From: CAYZFD01 sp964477735 | Lineage (GTDB): Bacteria > Bacteroidota > Bacteroidia > Flavobacteriales > Flavobacteriaceae | Assembly: GCA_964477735.1 (NCBI GenBank) | Contig: CAYZFD010000038.1 | Span: 1-14,167 of the forward strand | Reading direction: 5' to 3' | DNA: 14,167 nt | Shown: piece after piece, positions 6,838-14,167 of the stretch | Layout of the letters: every line of letters begins with the position of its first letter | How positions within the stretch are numbered: the first letter of the stretch is position 1 | Translations under genes and position numbers: made by a program | Notes under the pieces: generated by a model | Database searches by the model: none | What the model was told of the DNA's origin: nothing | The model's input: only the letters and a program-made list of their open reading frames with translations

Positions 6838-8241
6838 ATGAGTACAATCGAAAACCAAAACCCCGAAGCGCAAACAAGTGGCGAGTTTGAAAGAACGCCC
6901 GTTCCTTCGTCCAAACTTAAAGGATGGAAAAGTTTTTTGGGCATGTATGCAGGAGAGCATGCCGCTGGAACAGAATTTGTTATAGGCCCGCTGTTTCTCA
7001 CGGCAGGGGTGAGTGCATTCGACCTCATTATTGGATTGCTCTTAGGCAACCTCTTAGCCGTACTCTCATGGCGTTTTCTCACGGCAGAAATTGCCATAAA
7101 AAATAGATTAACCCTTTATTTTCAATTGGAAAAAATTTCTGGAAAAAAGCTCGTCACGGCCTATAATCTGGCCAACGGTGTCTTGTTTTGTTTTTTAGCA
7201 GGCTCTATGATTACCGTTTCCGCCACAGCCGTTGGCATTCCTTTCGACATGCCCATGCCTAAACTCACAGACACGCTTCCTAATGGCGTCACCTGGGTTG
7301 TGATTGTTTTGGCGATTGGCGCAGTGATTTCATGGATCGCCGCTCGAGGATATGACACGGTTACCAAAGCAGCCAATTGGATGTCACCCTTCATCGTCTT
7401 GGCCTTTTTGGCTTGTGGGATCGTGGCCCTAGGCCAACTTGGTGTTTCTAGCTTTGACGACTTTTGGAACATCTGGGGCGAAGGTTCAGACCCATTCCCT
7501 GGTCAAATTAAATTCACTTTTTGGCATGTGCTCATTTGGTCTTGGTTTGCCAATGGTGCTATGCACATTGGCATGTCTGACTTGTCTGTTTTCAGATTCG
7601 CCAAAAAAGCAAATGCTGGATGGACCACTGCTGCAGGAATGTATGTAGGCCACTACATGGCTTGGATTGCTGCCTCTTTGCTCTACGCCGTTTTTGTGAA
7701 ATCACCCGAAGCTCAACTTTTTTTAACAAACGGTGAAGCACCTCCTGTTGCACCAGGACCTTTGGCCTATAACGCCATTGGTGTTTTTGGAATTATTGCT
7801 GTACTTCTCGCTGGCTGGACCACCGCCAATCCCACCATCTATAGAGCTGGTTTGGCTTTCCAAGCCATTATCCCAAAAGCATCCACTTTTTGGGTAACCA
7901 TTTTGGCTGGTTCTTTGGCCACAGTGGCTGGAATTTTTCCTGCTTTTGCCATGAAACTACTCGACTTTGTGGCGCTCTATGGCTTCATACTGGCGCCTTT
8001 TGGAGCAGTGATTGTGTTTGAACACTTTTTTCATGATAAGTTTAACATTCAAAAAAATTACGCAGAAAAAGCCAAGATTTCTTTCAATAGTGCTGTTTTC
8101 TTAGCCTGGCTGGTTAGCTTTGGATTGTTCTATTTTATTTCATTAAAATTTGACATCTTTTTGTCATTTGTAACCCTGCCCACTTGGATCTTGTGTGGAC
8201 TGTTGTTCTTGGTATTTAGCAAGTATTACCAAAAAAAATAA
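6838..8241 (+). CDS. NCS1-family permease, candidate transporter of the rhamnose operon
   Basis: A 467-aa inner-membrane protein with about 12 hydrophobic segments (roughly 43-63, 62-82, 110-132, 151-168, 183-203, 228-248, 263-288, 308-330, 350-374, 376-396, 417-436, 441-461). It has a hydrophilic cytoplasmic-looking N-terminus of about 30 residues. The first segment (YAGEHAAGTEF) and the segment around 326-342 (GWTTANPTIYRAGLAFQ) resemble purine/cytosine permeases of the nucleobase:cation symporter-1 (NCS1) family such as CodB. No nucleobase metabolism genes are nearby. It is the last gene of the rhamnose operon, 14 bp after the lactate dehydrogenase gene and directly before a terminator, and no other transporter is in the operon. 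I infer uptake of L-rhamnose, or exchange of an intermediate such as lactate. The family call is good, the substrate uncertain. Confidence 0.82.
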   Translation: MSTIENQNPEAQTSGEFERTPVPSSKLKGWKSFLGMYAGEHAAGTEFVIGPLFLTAGVSAFDLIIGLLLGNLLAVLSWRFLTAEIAIKNRLTLYFQLEKISGKKLVTAYNLANGVLFCFLAGSMITVSATAVGIPFDMPMPKLTDTLPNGVTWVVIVLAIGAVISWIAARGYDTVTKAANWMSPFIVLAFLACGIVALGQLGVSSFDDFWNIWGEGSDPFPGQIKFTFWHVLIWSWFANGAMHIGMSDLSVFRFAKKANAGWTTAAGMYVGHYMAWIAASLLYAVFVKSPEAQLFLTNGEAPPVAPGPLAYNAIGVFGIIAVLLAGWTTANPTIYRAGLAFQAIIPKASTFWVTILAGSLATVAGIFPAFAMKLLDFVALYGFILAPFGAVIVFEHFFHDKFNIQKNYAEKAKISFNSAVFLAWLVSFGLFYFISLKFDIFLSFVTLPTWILCGLLFLVFSKYYQKK

Positions 8242-8290
8242 GGCTACAAAACATTTTCAAGATCCTCTTCGGAAAAGCAATGCGATAACA

Positions 8291-8319
8291 AAAAGGCCTT
8301 CGATTGAAGGTCTTTTTTT
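8291..8319 (+). terminator. Intrinsic terminator of the rhamnose operon
   Basis: The arms GGCCTTC (8295-8301) and GAAGGTC (8306-8312) pair around a GATT loop with one G-U wobble. The stem is extended by an A-run before and a seven-T run after. It lies about 50 bp after the permease stop codon. The A-run also pairs with the T-run, so it could act in both directions, but the next minus-strand gene is too far away to need it. Confidence 0.85.
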
Positions 8320-8326
8320 ATATTTG
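8319..8326 (+). promoter_or_regulatory. Possible -7 promoter element overlapping the terminator T-tract
   Basis: TATATTTG matches the Bacteroidota TAnnTTTG consensus but ends only 3 nt before the ATG at 8330. If functional, the mRNA would be nearly leaderless. No -33 TTG at the usual distance is visible, so chance in AT-rich DNA is possible. Confidence 0.3.
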
Positions 8327-8329
8327 TAC

Positions 8330-8734
8330 ATGGCACAAAAATCTTGGAAAGATAAGTTTTATAAAAAATCTCAAGTTGAAGTCAAGACAATTGACAAATC
8401 TTTTTGGGGTTTTGATGAAGGTTCAAAAATGCTGATCCCAACGCCTCAAATTATTCAAGACTACATCAGCCAAAGCGAAAAAGGCACACCATTAGATCTT
8501 CAGAAAATGAGACAAGATTTAGCCCTCGAAAATAAGGCCGATTTTACCTGCCCCATGACTACTGGAATATTTCTGAGAATCGTAGCGGAATACAACTACG
8601 AAAAATGGAGCCAAAAAGAAGGAAAGATTTGCCCATTTTGGCGGATTATTGACCCCAAAAGCAAACTTTTAGATAAACTTTCGTTTGACAAAACATTCGT
8701 GCTCCAAAATCGAAAGGACGAAGGCATCGATTAA
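8330..8734 (+). CDS. Small MGMT-like (alkyltransferase-fold) protein, function unknown
   Basis: A 134-aa soluble protein with a basic N-terminus (MAQKSWKDKF) and no signal peptide or membrane segment. The overall pattern is a lysine-rich start, a MLIPTPQIIQDYI helix, a central TCPMTTGIFLRIVAEY segment and CPFWRIIDPKSKLLDKL near the end. It resembles Bacteroidota proteins annotated as MGMT family, which share the Ada/MGMT DNA-binding fold. The methyl-accepting PCHR motif of true O6-alkylguanine-DNA alkyltransferases is absent. The visible CPMTTG cysteine sits in a different context, so catalytic DNA repair should not be assumed. The frame is open upstream to 8195, but that would run through the permease end and the terminator, so the ATG at 8330 is chosen. 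It lies after the operon terminator and ends 30 bp from the converging GH17 gene. A separate transcript is likely. Confidence 0.65.
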   Translation: MAQKSWKDKFYKKSQVEVKTIDKSFWGFDEGSKMLIPTPQIIQDYISQSEKGTPLDLQKMRQDLALENKADFTCPMTTGIFLRIVAEYNYEKWSQKEGKICPFWRIIDPKSKLLDKLSFDKTFVLQNRKDEGID

Positions 8735-8763
8735 TTAGAAGATTTCAATTCAAAAAACAACTC

Positions 8764-9648
8764 CTAAAACTTAAGATTTTCGTTTTTGTCCCATAGCCCC
8801 CAAAAGGCACCCACGTCGCCCTCTGCGCCTACCTTCCAAGATTCATCGAAAGAAGAAAAATAGAACATCTCAATGTCATCTTTTGCAGACCACAATTGTG
8901 CATTAATGAAATATTTTAAGGCGTTTTCGTAGGAAGGATGCGAGGCACCCAAGCTGCTCCCTCGGCTGGGCCAACCCGTTTCAGTAATGATGACTTTTTT
9001 CCCTTGAGCCGCTCGCTGTGCCTCTTGATACATTTGTTTCATATAAACAAGTGAATAATCATGATGGCAGGCCTCCCAAAAAGGATAACAATTGGCCAGT
9101 ATAACATCACAAGCCTCGGCGATCTACGGACGATCTGTAAATTCATAATAGGCATCCACATAGCCCACAGGAATCGATGGAATAGCAGCCTTCACGCGAG
9201 CCATATAGTCGAGTAATTTAGACTCAGAAAAATCACCCCTATACATCACCTCATTGCCCACAGCTGCCACATCCACAAAACCCTCCGAGGCAAGCTGAAT
9301 CAACCCCTCTATTTCCTTTTCATTCACCGCATCGTCTTTACCCAACCAGGCACCAACGAGGGTTTTTAAACCATAGGACTTGGCCAATTTGGGAATGTAT
9401 TCATGTCCCTCAGTGCAAGAAAATGTACGAATCCACTTCGTGTAGGGTCTAATGATTTCGAGACGACGACAAACTTGATCTTCCTGAACCTGAGTGCCGG
9501 GTTGTTGCCCTTCTCCATAGGGACTAAAGCACAAACCGTGTAAACCGTTTTCTAAGACCGTTTGGGCCGTTTCTTGTAATTGTGGACGGTCAAAATTCGA
9601 AAAGTTTAAACCGTTTAAAGCATGAATTTTTTCCTTTTTATATGACAT
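8764..9648 (-). pseudogene. Glycoside hydrolase family 17 beta-1,3-glucanase-like gene with in-frame TAG
   Basis: Reading 9648 to 8764 gives one continuous 294-position GH17 frame except for a TAG at 9126-9124 (position 175). The putative acid/base is E133 in AVGNEVMYRG and the nucleophile is E223 in ITETGWPSRG, both typical GH17 motifs. Between them, downstream of the stop, the frame continues with the conserved-looking NCYPFWE and then YFSSFDESWKVG and a GAFWGLWDK end. Frame and family similarity are unbroken around the stop, so one substitution (for example GAG to TAG) explains it. As written, only a fragment lacking the nucleophile would be made. No signal peptide is evident at the ATGs at 9651 or 9648, so an intact protein would be cytoplasmic unless a start lies upstream. 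The intact enzyme would hydrolyse or remodel beta-1,3-glucan oligosaccharides. It is divergent from susC. Sequencing error and true decay cannot be distinguished here. Confidence 0.85.
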
Positions 9649-9841
9649 CATCTTTGGGTTTAATGCAGTAAATAACAAATGCTTAGNNNNNNNNNNNNNN
9701 NNNNNNNNNNNNNNNNNNNNNNNNNNNNNNNNNNNNNNNNNNNNNNNNNNNNNNNNNNNNNNNNNNNNNNNNNNNNNNNNNNNNNNTCCTTTTTATATGA
9801 CATCATCTTTGGGTTTAATGCAGTAAATAACAAATGCTTAG
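9632..9841. repeat. 55-bp exact duplicate flanking a 100-N gap (assembly artefact)
   Basis: The 55 bases at 9632-9686 are repeated identically at 9787-9841, immediately on either side of exactly 100 Ns (9687-9786). This is what results when two contigs overlapping by an assembly k-mer (55) are scaffolded but not merged. The true sequence probably contains one copy and no gap, which shortens the region by 155 bp. The GH17 start lies inside the left copy. Confidence 0.88.
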
Positions 9842-9857
9842 TCGCAAAATTTTTGGG

Positions 9858-9865
9858 CAAAGTTA
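9858..9865 (-). promoter_or_regulatory. Candidate -7 promoter element for the GH17 gene
   Basis: On the minus strand this reads TAACTTTG, matching TAnnTTTG. After collapsing the duplicated 55 bp and the Ns it lies about 50 bp upstream of the GH17 ATG, a normal distance. A -33 TTG is not evident. Confidence 0.35.
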
Positions 9866-9927
9866 ATAGAGAAGTTTAAATTTTTAAAAAATACGGCCCT
9901 AAAAAAGCTTCGATAAAGTTTGCCCAG

Positions 9928-9942
9928 TTTGTCTAAGACAAA
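9928..9942. promoter_or_regulatory. 15-bp perfect inverted repeat, possible operator
   Basis: TTTGTCT and AGACAAA flank a single central A, giving perfect 7-bp arms. It lies between the divergent GH17 and susC genes, about 225 bp upstream of susC. The arm length and symmetry suit a dimeric regulator. No regulator gene of this locus is in the window, so function is inferred from position only. Confidence 0.35.
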
Positions 9943-10167
9943 TTTTTAAACCAACGCCTTATGTCCAAAAAACCAGACATGGGGCTTCACCCTATCAAAA
10001 CTTGTTTTTTTATCATATTTTTAGATATGTTTTATTTTTATTAAGTATAGTGAATATTTTTTAGGTTTTTTTTAACGATTCCACAAATTTTCTTTTTGTC
10101 GGATGCCAAAAAAAATTATATTGCCCAAGTTAATAAAGCCTTAATAAACTACTTAAACTCAAACATT

Positions 10168-13100
10168 ATGCAACAAACAATCATGAAACACACACTGATC
10201 ACCTGCTGCTTTTTGTGCTGCACTATGCTTTTCTCGCAAAAGACAGTGACAGGAACGGTGACCGATCAAGACGGCGTGCCGCTGCCAGGCGTCACAGTGC
10301 TGGTGGAAGGCACCAACAACGGAACGTCCACTGACTTTGATGGCCAGTATACCATTCAGGTTTCGGATGGGCAAACCCTATCAATCAGCTTTGTGGGCTA
10401 CCAAACACAACAAATTAGCGTAGCCAACAATGCCAATTTCAATGTTCGCCTACAACCCGACCAACTCTTAACGGAAGTGGTGGTAACGGCTTTGGGGCTT
10501 TCTAGAGAGAAAAAATCACTCGGTTATGCAGTGACCCAAGTTGATGGTGATCAAATCAATACCATTAAAGACCATAACCTAGCCAATGCCTTGGCTGGAA
10601 AAGTACCTGGACTTAACATCACGCAGTCTTCAAGTATTGGAGCTGGATCTAGAATTGTGCTTCGAGGAAACAACTCCCTCTCTACAACTGGTTCTAGTCA
10701 GGCACTGATTGTGGTGGACGGAGTGCCCATTAATGCCGATGAAACCGATTCGGGAGGAAGCGTTTACAATAGCGTAACAACAGGGGGTGGAATCACTGAT
10801 ATCAACCCCAATGATGTAGAATCTGTTTCGGTGCTCAAAGGCCCAAATGCTGCAGCCCTTTACGGTTCTAGAGCTGGAGGCGGGGTAGTTTTGATTACCA
10901 CCAAAAAGGGCGTTAGCGACAATCGTTTAGGGGTCACCATCAACACCAATCTCACCATAGACAGTCCCATGGTTTTACCTGATTTTCAGAACACTTATGG
11001 ACAAGGAACTCTTGGAGCACCTTACACCAAATTGGTAGGGAATTATGGAGGATTATCGTGGGGGGCTAAAATGGATGGCTCACAACAACTCTACTTCACA
11101 GGCCAAAACAAAGCCTATGATGCGCAGCCCAACAATGTGAGAAACTTTTTCACCACTGGAGTTAAGGCCATCACCTCGGTATCTCTAAACAAAGGGTCTG
11201 AAAACGGATCACTCCGGTTTTCATATACCAACAACAACACTGAATCTATTCTTCCAAATTCAGACTTGAATAGCCACAACTTTAACCTTAGAGGCACATC
11301 ACAACTGTCTGATAAACTGTCGATAGATGCTAAGGCTACTTACTATATTCAAGAAGTTACCAACCGACAAGGTGCTGGTAGCGAAGGCGTTATCTATTAC
11401 GTTTATGGTATGCCCAGAAGTGTTGACGTGAGAGATTTAGAAAAATTTCAAGCCGACAACCCTGGATCAGCAGATGAATATCGAGTCATCAACTATGCGG
11501 GCCCTGGCTCTAGCACTGCGAACCCCTACTGGATGTTACGCCACGATGTAAACGACGAAAGAAGAAATCGCTTTTTAGCCTTTACCAAAATTGATTACCA
11601 GTTCAACGATTGGTTAAGTGCCTTTGTCCGCGTTGGGGCAGATGCCACAAACATTAAAAGAGTGTCTATCAACAAACCTGGACATCATTTCTACAGCTCG
11701 GGTAGAATGACCAAAAGCGAAAACAACTATGGTGAGCTAAATTCCGAACTTCTCATTACAGCCAAAACCGACATCACAGACAAGTTGAATTTGGTGGCCA
11801 NNNNNNNNNNNNNNNNNNNNNNNNNNNNNNNNNNNNNNNNNNNNNNNNNNNNNNNNNNNNNNNNNNNNNNNNNNNNNNNNNNNNNNNNNNNNNNNNNNNN
11901 GAACTTCTCATTACAGCCAAAACCGACATCACAGACAAGTTGAATTTGGTGGCCAATGTTGGAGGAAATCTTTCGAGACGAACTACTGAAGGTATCTCAA
12001 ACTTTGGTGAAAATTTTAGAATTCCTACAAAATTCTTCTTTGCCAACCTTGCCAATCCTTCACCTCCAAATGAATTGCCTTTGGCCATAAAGAAAGTTAA
12101 TTCGCTTTACGGTTCTGCCAATTTTGCCTACGACAACTTTTTGTATGTTGACTTAACCGCTAGAAATGACTGGTCTTCAACACTGAAGTCAGGAAACAAT
12201 TCCTATTTCTATAGTTCGGCCAGTGTTTCGGCTTTGTTACATCAATTTATTGATCCCGAGCACAACACTTTCGATTTGGTGAAACTTCGCGGAAGCTGGG
12301 CCGAGGTAGGAAACGACACTGCACCCTACCAAATTTATGATTACTTTAATGTGGCTGGCCAAGGCTACCTGGGCAGAACCACCCTTAGTGCTCCAGACGT
12401 TAAATTCAACTTAGACTTGTTGCCAGAAGCGGTAACCTCAACAGAAGTAGGACTGGAAGTGAGCATGTTAAAAAATCGTTTAGGCTTAGACATATCTGTT
12501 TATAACAACAAAACCAACGACCTCATCTTTGATTTGCCTGTTTCGCCCGCTACTGGTTATAAATTCTATAGAATCAACGTAGGGGAAATCACCAACAAAG
12601 GAATCGAAGTAGCACTTAGAGGCGCACCCATTCAAAACGACAATTTTTCTTGGAATTCGAGCTTGTTCTTCTCCCAAAACAAGACCAAACTTGTGAAACT
12701 CATTGATGGGATAGAGTACCTTAACTATAACAGCACAAACAGCGGCAACTTTTCGAGTAGAGCACAAGTTGGTGGAGGCATCGGAGATTTTTATGGATCT
12801 GTTTGGGACACCGATGACAAAGGCAACAAAAAGGTTAACGCCAACGGAATTCCAGTGGCCTCTACCCCTGATAAATATCTTGGAAGTGCCCAACCCGACT
12901 GGCTGGGTGGATGGCAAAACAGTTTTCAACTCAACGATTTCACTTTGTCATTTCTTATCGATGCCAGAATTGGAGGGCAAATATATTCGGCAACTTCTGC
13001 CTATTTAGATAGCCAAGGGGTTTCGGCCAGAAGTTTGCAATATCGCGAAAGTGGCGTAGTGGTTGACGGCATGAATACCAGCACCAATGCGGCCAACACC

Positions 13101-13406
13101 AACTCAATTACTGGTCAGCAATATTGGAGTGCTATGGCTGGAATTGCCGAAAACTATGTTTATGACCAAACCAATGTTCGACTAAGAGAACTGGCTATAG
13201 GATATTTCATTCCCAACGCTAATAAAATTGGGCTACAAAGCGCATCCATTCAGTTGATTGGACGAAACTTGTTTTTCCTTATGAAAGAAGCCGAAGACAT
13301 CGACCCTGAAAACAACCTCGGAACCAGCTTGCCTGGACAAGGCATCAACTCAGGAAACTTACCCACTGTTAGAAGTTTGGGTTTGAATCTAACCCTAAAC
13401 TTTTAA
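10168..13406 (+). CDS. susC: SusC/RagA-family TonB-dependent outer-membrane transporter (interrupted by scaffolding artefact)
   Basis: An outer-membrane beta-barrel that imports oligosaccharides with its SusD partner. A signal peptide (about 1-24, hydrophobic ITCCFLCCTMLFS) is followed by a carboxypeptidase-regulatory-like domain (about 26-97, VTGTVTDQDGVPLPGVTV). The TonB plug (about 115-248) carries SusC hallmarks NALAGKVPGLNI, VVDGVPI and ESVSVLKGPNAAALYGS. A long barrel follows, ending with LGLNLTLNF and its terminal Phe. In the sequence as given, a 100-N gap at 11801-11900 plus a 55-bp duplicate throws the frame. Removing those 155 bp leaves 3084 bp, a single 1027-aa frame (LNLVA joins NVGGN) of normal SusC length, so the gene is probably intact. 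The ATG at 10168 is chosen, and the one at 10183 is equally possible. The upstream frame start at 10096 would put about 24 non-signal residues in front. Substrate is not readable, but the GH17 neighbour suggests beta-1,3-glucan. Confidence 0.93.
11746..11955. repeat. 55-bp exact duplicate flanking a 100-N gap inside susC (assembly artefact)
   Basis: Bases 11746-11800 are identical to 11901-11955, with 100 Ns (11801-11900) between them. Collapsing the pair restores an uninterrupted susC frame, which shows the gap has no missing sequence and the duplication is not biological. The same 55-bp overlap size occurs at the other artefactual gap. Confidence 0.93.
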
Positions 13407-13425
13407 ACTTAAAAAATTAAACAAG

Positions 13426-14167
13426 ATGAAAAATAAAATAATTGTTTTAGGATTTACCATGATGGCCATGTTGCTATCATGCACCAAAGACTTTGAAAAA
13501 ATAAACACAAAACCCGACGGGTTTTTACCCAGTGAAGCGAGTGCAAAATTCTTTGTAACGAACTTACAAACAGCACTTTTCGCACCCAACAGATACCCCT
13601 ACTGGAGAGGTCCACTCATTCATGCCGATAGGTTTGCAGGGCAACACGCCTTTGGCTATAGTGCCAACTGGTGGAATGACGGTTTAGGCTATGCCTACAG
13701 CGCAGGTTATACCAATGCCGTTTATGACTGGATGGCGGGCTATAACACTTCACTCACGGCTTTCGAAAACCTAGTGAAGAAAGATGGCTTGTTCGACAAT
13801 GATAAATTTTATTCCATTTTCCTCATCATGAAAGGGCTATATTATCAACTCTATTCAGATACTTTTGGAATGGTGCCCTTCGCAGAGGCATCGAACCCTG
13901 ACATCATCACCCCTAAGTTCGATTCACAAAAAGACATCTACAAAGGGGTCATAGCAGGCTTAGACCAAGCCATTGGAATTATTGGAAGTGAAACAGGAAC
14001 AGGCGTTGGTGTTGACTTGTTAACAGACAACGACCTATTTTTTAATGGTGACTTACAAGCTTGGAAGCAATTGGCCAATAGCCTTAAATTAAGAATGGCA
14101 CTTCGAGCCAATGGTGCAAGTGGTGACGACTTTTCAGCAGCTGCCATTACTGCTGCCATCTCTGATG
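13426..14167 (+). CDS. susD: SusD/RagB-family surface glycan-binding lipoprotein (C-terminus cut by window edge)
   Basis: A partial frame of 247 codons reaching the right edge; SusD-like proteins are usually about 450-550 aa, so roughly half is present. The N-terminus is a lipoprotein signal with lipobox LLSC, Cys19 being the lipidated residue. The following TKDFEK (acidic, lysine-containing) resembles the Bacteroidota surface-export signal, so the protein is probably on the outer face of the outer membrane. Downstream features fit the SusD N-terminal fold: INTKPDGF, an aromatic-rich stretch around YPYWRGP and NWWNDGL, the helix KGLYYQLYSDTFGMVPFAEA, YKGVIAGLDQAI, and WKQLANSLKLRMALR, a typical SusD helix. 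It starts 19 bp after susC, the standard susCD arrangement. It would bind the oligosaccharide and act as the lid of the SusC channel. Family call firm; ligand unknown. Confidence 0.92.
   Translation, partial: MKNKIIVLGFTMMAMLLSCTKDFEKINTKPDGFLPSEASAKFFVTNLQTALFAPNRYPYWRGPLIHADRFAGQHAFGYSANWWNDGLGYAYSAGYTNAVYDWMAGYNTSLTAFENLVKKDGLFDNDKFYSIFLIMKGLYYQLYSDTFGMVPFAEASNPDIITPKFDSQKDIYKGVIAGLDQAIGIIGSETGTGVGVDLLTDNDLFFNGDLQAWKQLANSLKLRMALRANGASGDDFSAAAITAAISD

Larger units (their letters stand above)
9842..10167. other. Divergent intergenic region between GH17 and susC
   Basis: About 325 bp of very AT-rich DNA with long T runs and no convincing gene. Visible elements are a minus-strand promoter-like box near 9858-9865, an inverted repeat at 9928-9942, and weak ATGTC/GACAT arms at 9961-9980. 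The susC frame is open back to 10096 but has no plausible signal peptide from there. No exact TAnnTTTG box was found for susC. Confidence 0.6.

Noticed and set aside
8195..8329. Upstream extension of the MGMT-like gene
   Set aside because: It would cross the end of the permease and the intrinsic terminator, and the family-like sequence begins at the ATG at 8330.
9632..9841. 55-bp direct repeats as transposon target duplications or att sites
   Set aside because: The same exact length occurs at another N gap and the copies abut the Ns precisely. Collapsing the other pair restores a gene, so these are unmerged contig overlaps.
9679..9879. Open frames spanning the N run on both strands
   Set aside because: They consist largely of unknown residues and exist only because of the scaffold gap.
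9961..9980. ATGTC/GACAT arms upstream of susC as a riboswitch or terminator
   Set aside because: Arms of only 5 bp with an A-rich 10-nt loop and no T-tract; too weak to call.
12486..12929. Antisense frame of 147 codons within susC
   Set aside because: It lies wholly inside a well-supported SusC barrel coding region and shows no protein-family features.
1..14167. CRISPR array, tRNA/rRNA genes, insertion sequence or prophage genes
   Set aside because: No repeat-spacer pattern, no recognisable RNA gene and no transposase, integrase or phage protein was seen on either strand.

Overview
The window looks like Bacteroidota, most likely a marine-type member of the Flavobacteriaceae. The evidence is a SusC/SusD pair, a Bacteroidota-style lipoprotein signal on the SusD-like protein, TAnnTTTG promoter-like boxes, AT-rich intergenic DNA and no obvious Shine-Dalgarno sites. 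It appears to be a draft or metagenome scaffold. It has three 100-N gaps, and two of them are flanked by exact 55-bp copies of the same sequence, which looks like unmerged contig ends rather than biology.

Region 1 (1-8320) is an L-rhamnose catabolic locus. A GntR-type regulator with a sugar-sensor-like C-terminal domain (minus strand, running off the left edge) is divergent from a five-gene plus-strand operon. The genes, in order, are a fused rhamnulose-1-phosphate aldolase/lactaldehyde dehydrogenase (rhaEW), a Pseudomonas-type L-rhamnose isomerase (rhaI), rhamnulokinase (rhaB, overlapping rhaI by an ATGA), an FMN-dependent L-lactate dehydrogenase-like protein (interrupted by a real sequence gap) and a 12-TM NCS1-family permease. 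An intrinsic terminator follows. Together the enzymes would take L-rhamnose to rhamnulose, rhamnulose-1-phosphate, then DHAP plus L-lactaldehyde, then L-lactate and pyruvate. The NCS1 permease occupies the place where a rhamnose transporter is expected, and this is the most interesting functional question in the window.

Region 2 (8330-8734) is one small gene resembling the MGMT-like (alkyltransferase-fold) proteins of Bacteroidota. Its possible promoter overlaps the rhamnose operon terminator.

Region 3 (8764-14167) is part of a polysaccharide utilization locus. A GH17 beta-1,3-glucanase-like gene on the minus strand has an in-frame TAG between its two catalytic glutamates. It is divergent from a susC-like gene, which is split only by a scaffolding artefact and whose frame closes perfectly when the duplicate and Ns are removed. 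A susD-like lipoprotein gene follows and runs off the right edge. GH17 next to SusC/SusD suggests a laminarin or other beta-1,3-glucan locus, but this is inference.

No RNA genes, CRISPR arrays, insertion sequences or phage genes were recognised. I see no clearly unprecedented system. The points worth following are the transporter assignment, the broken GH17, the regulator/operator pair and the assembly artefacts.
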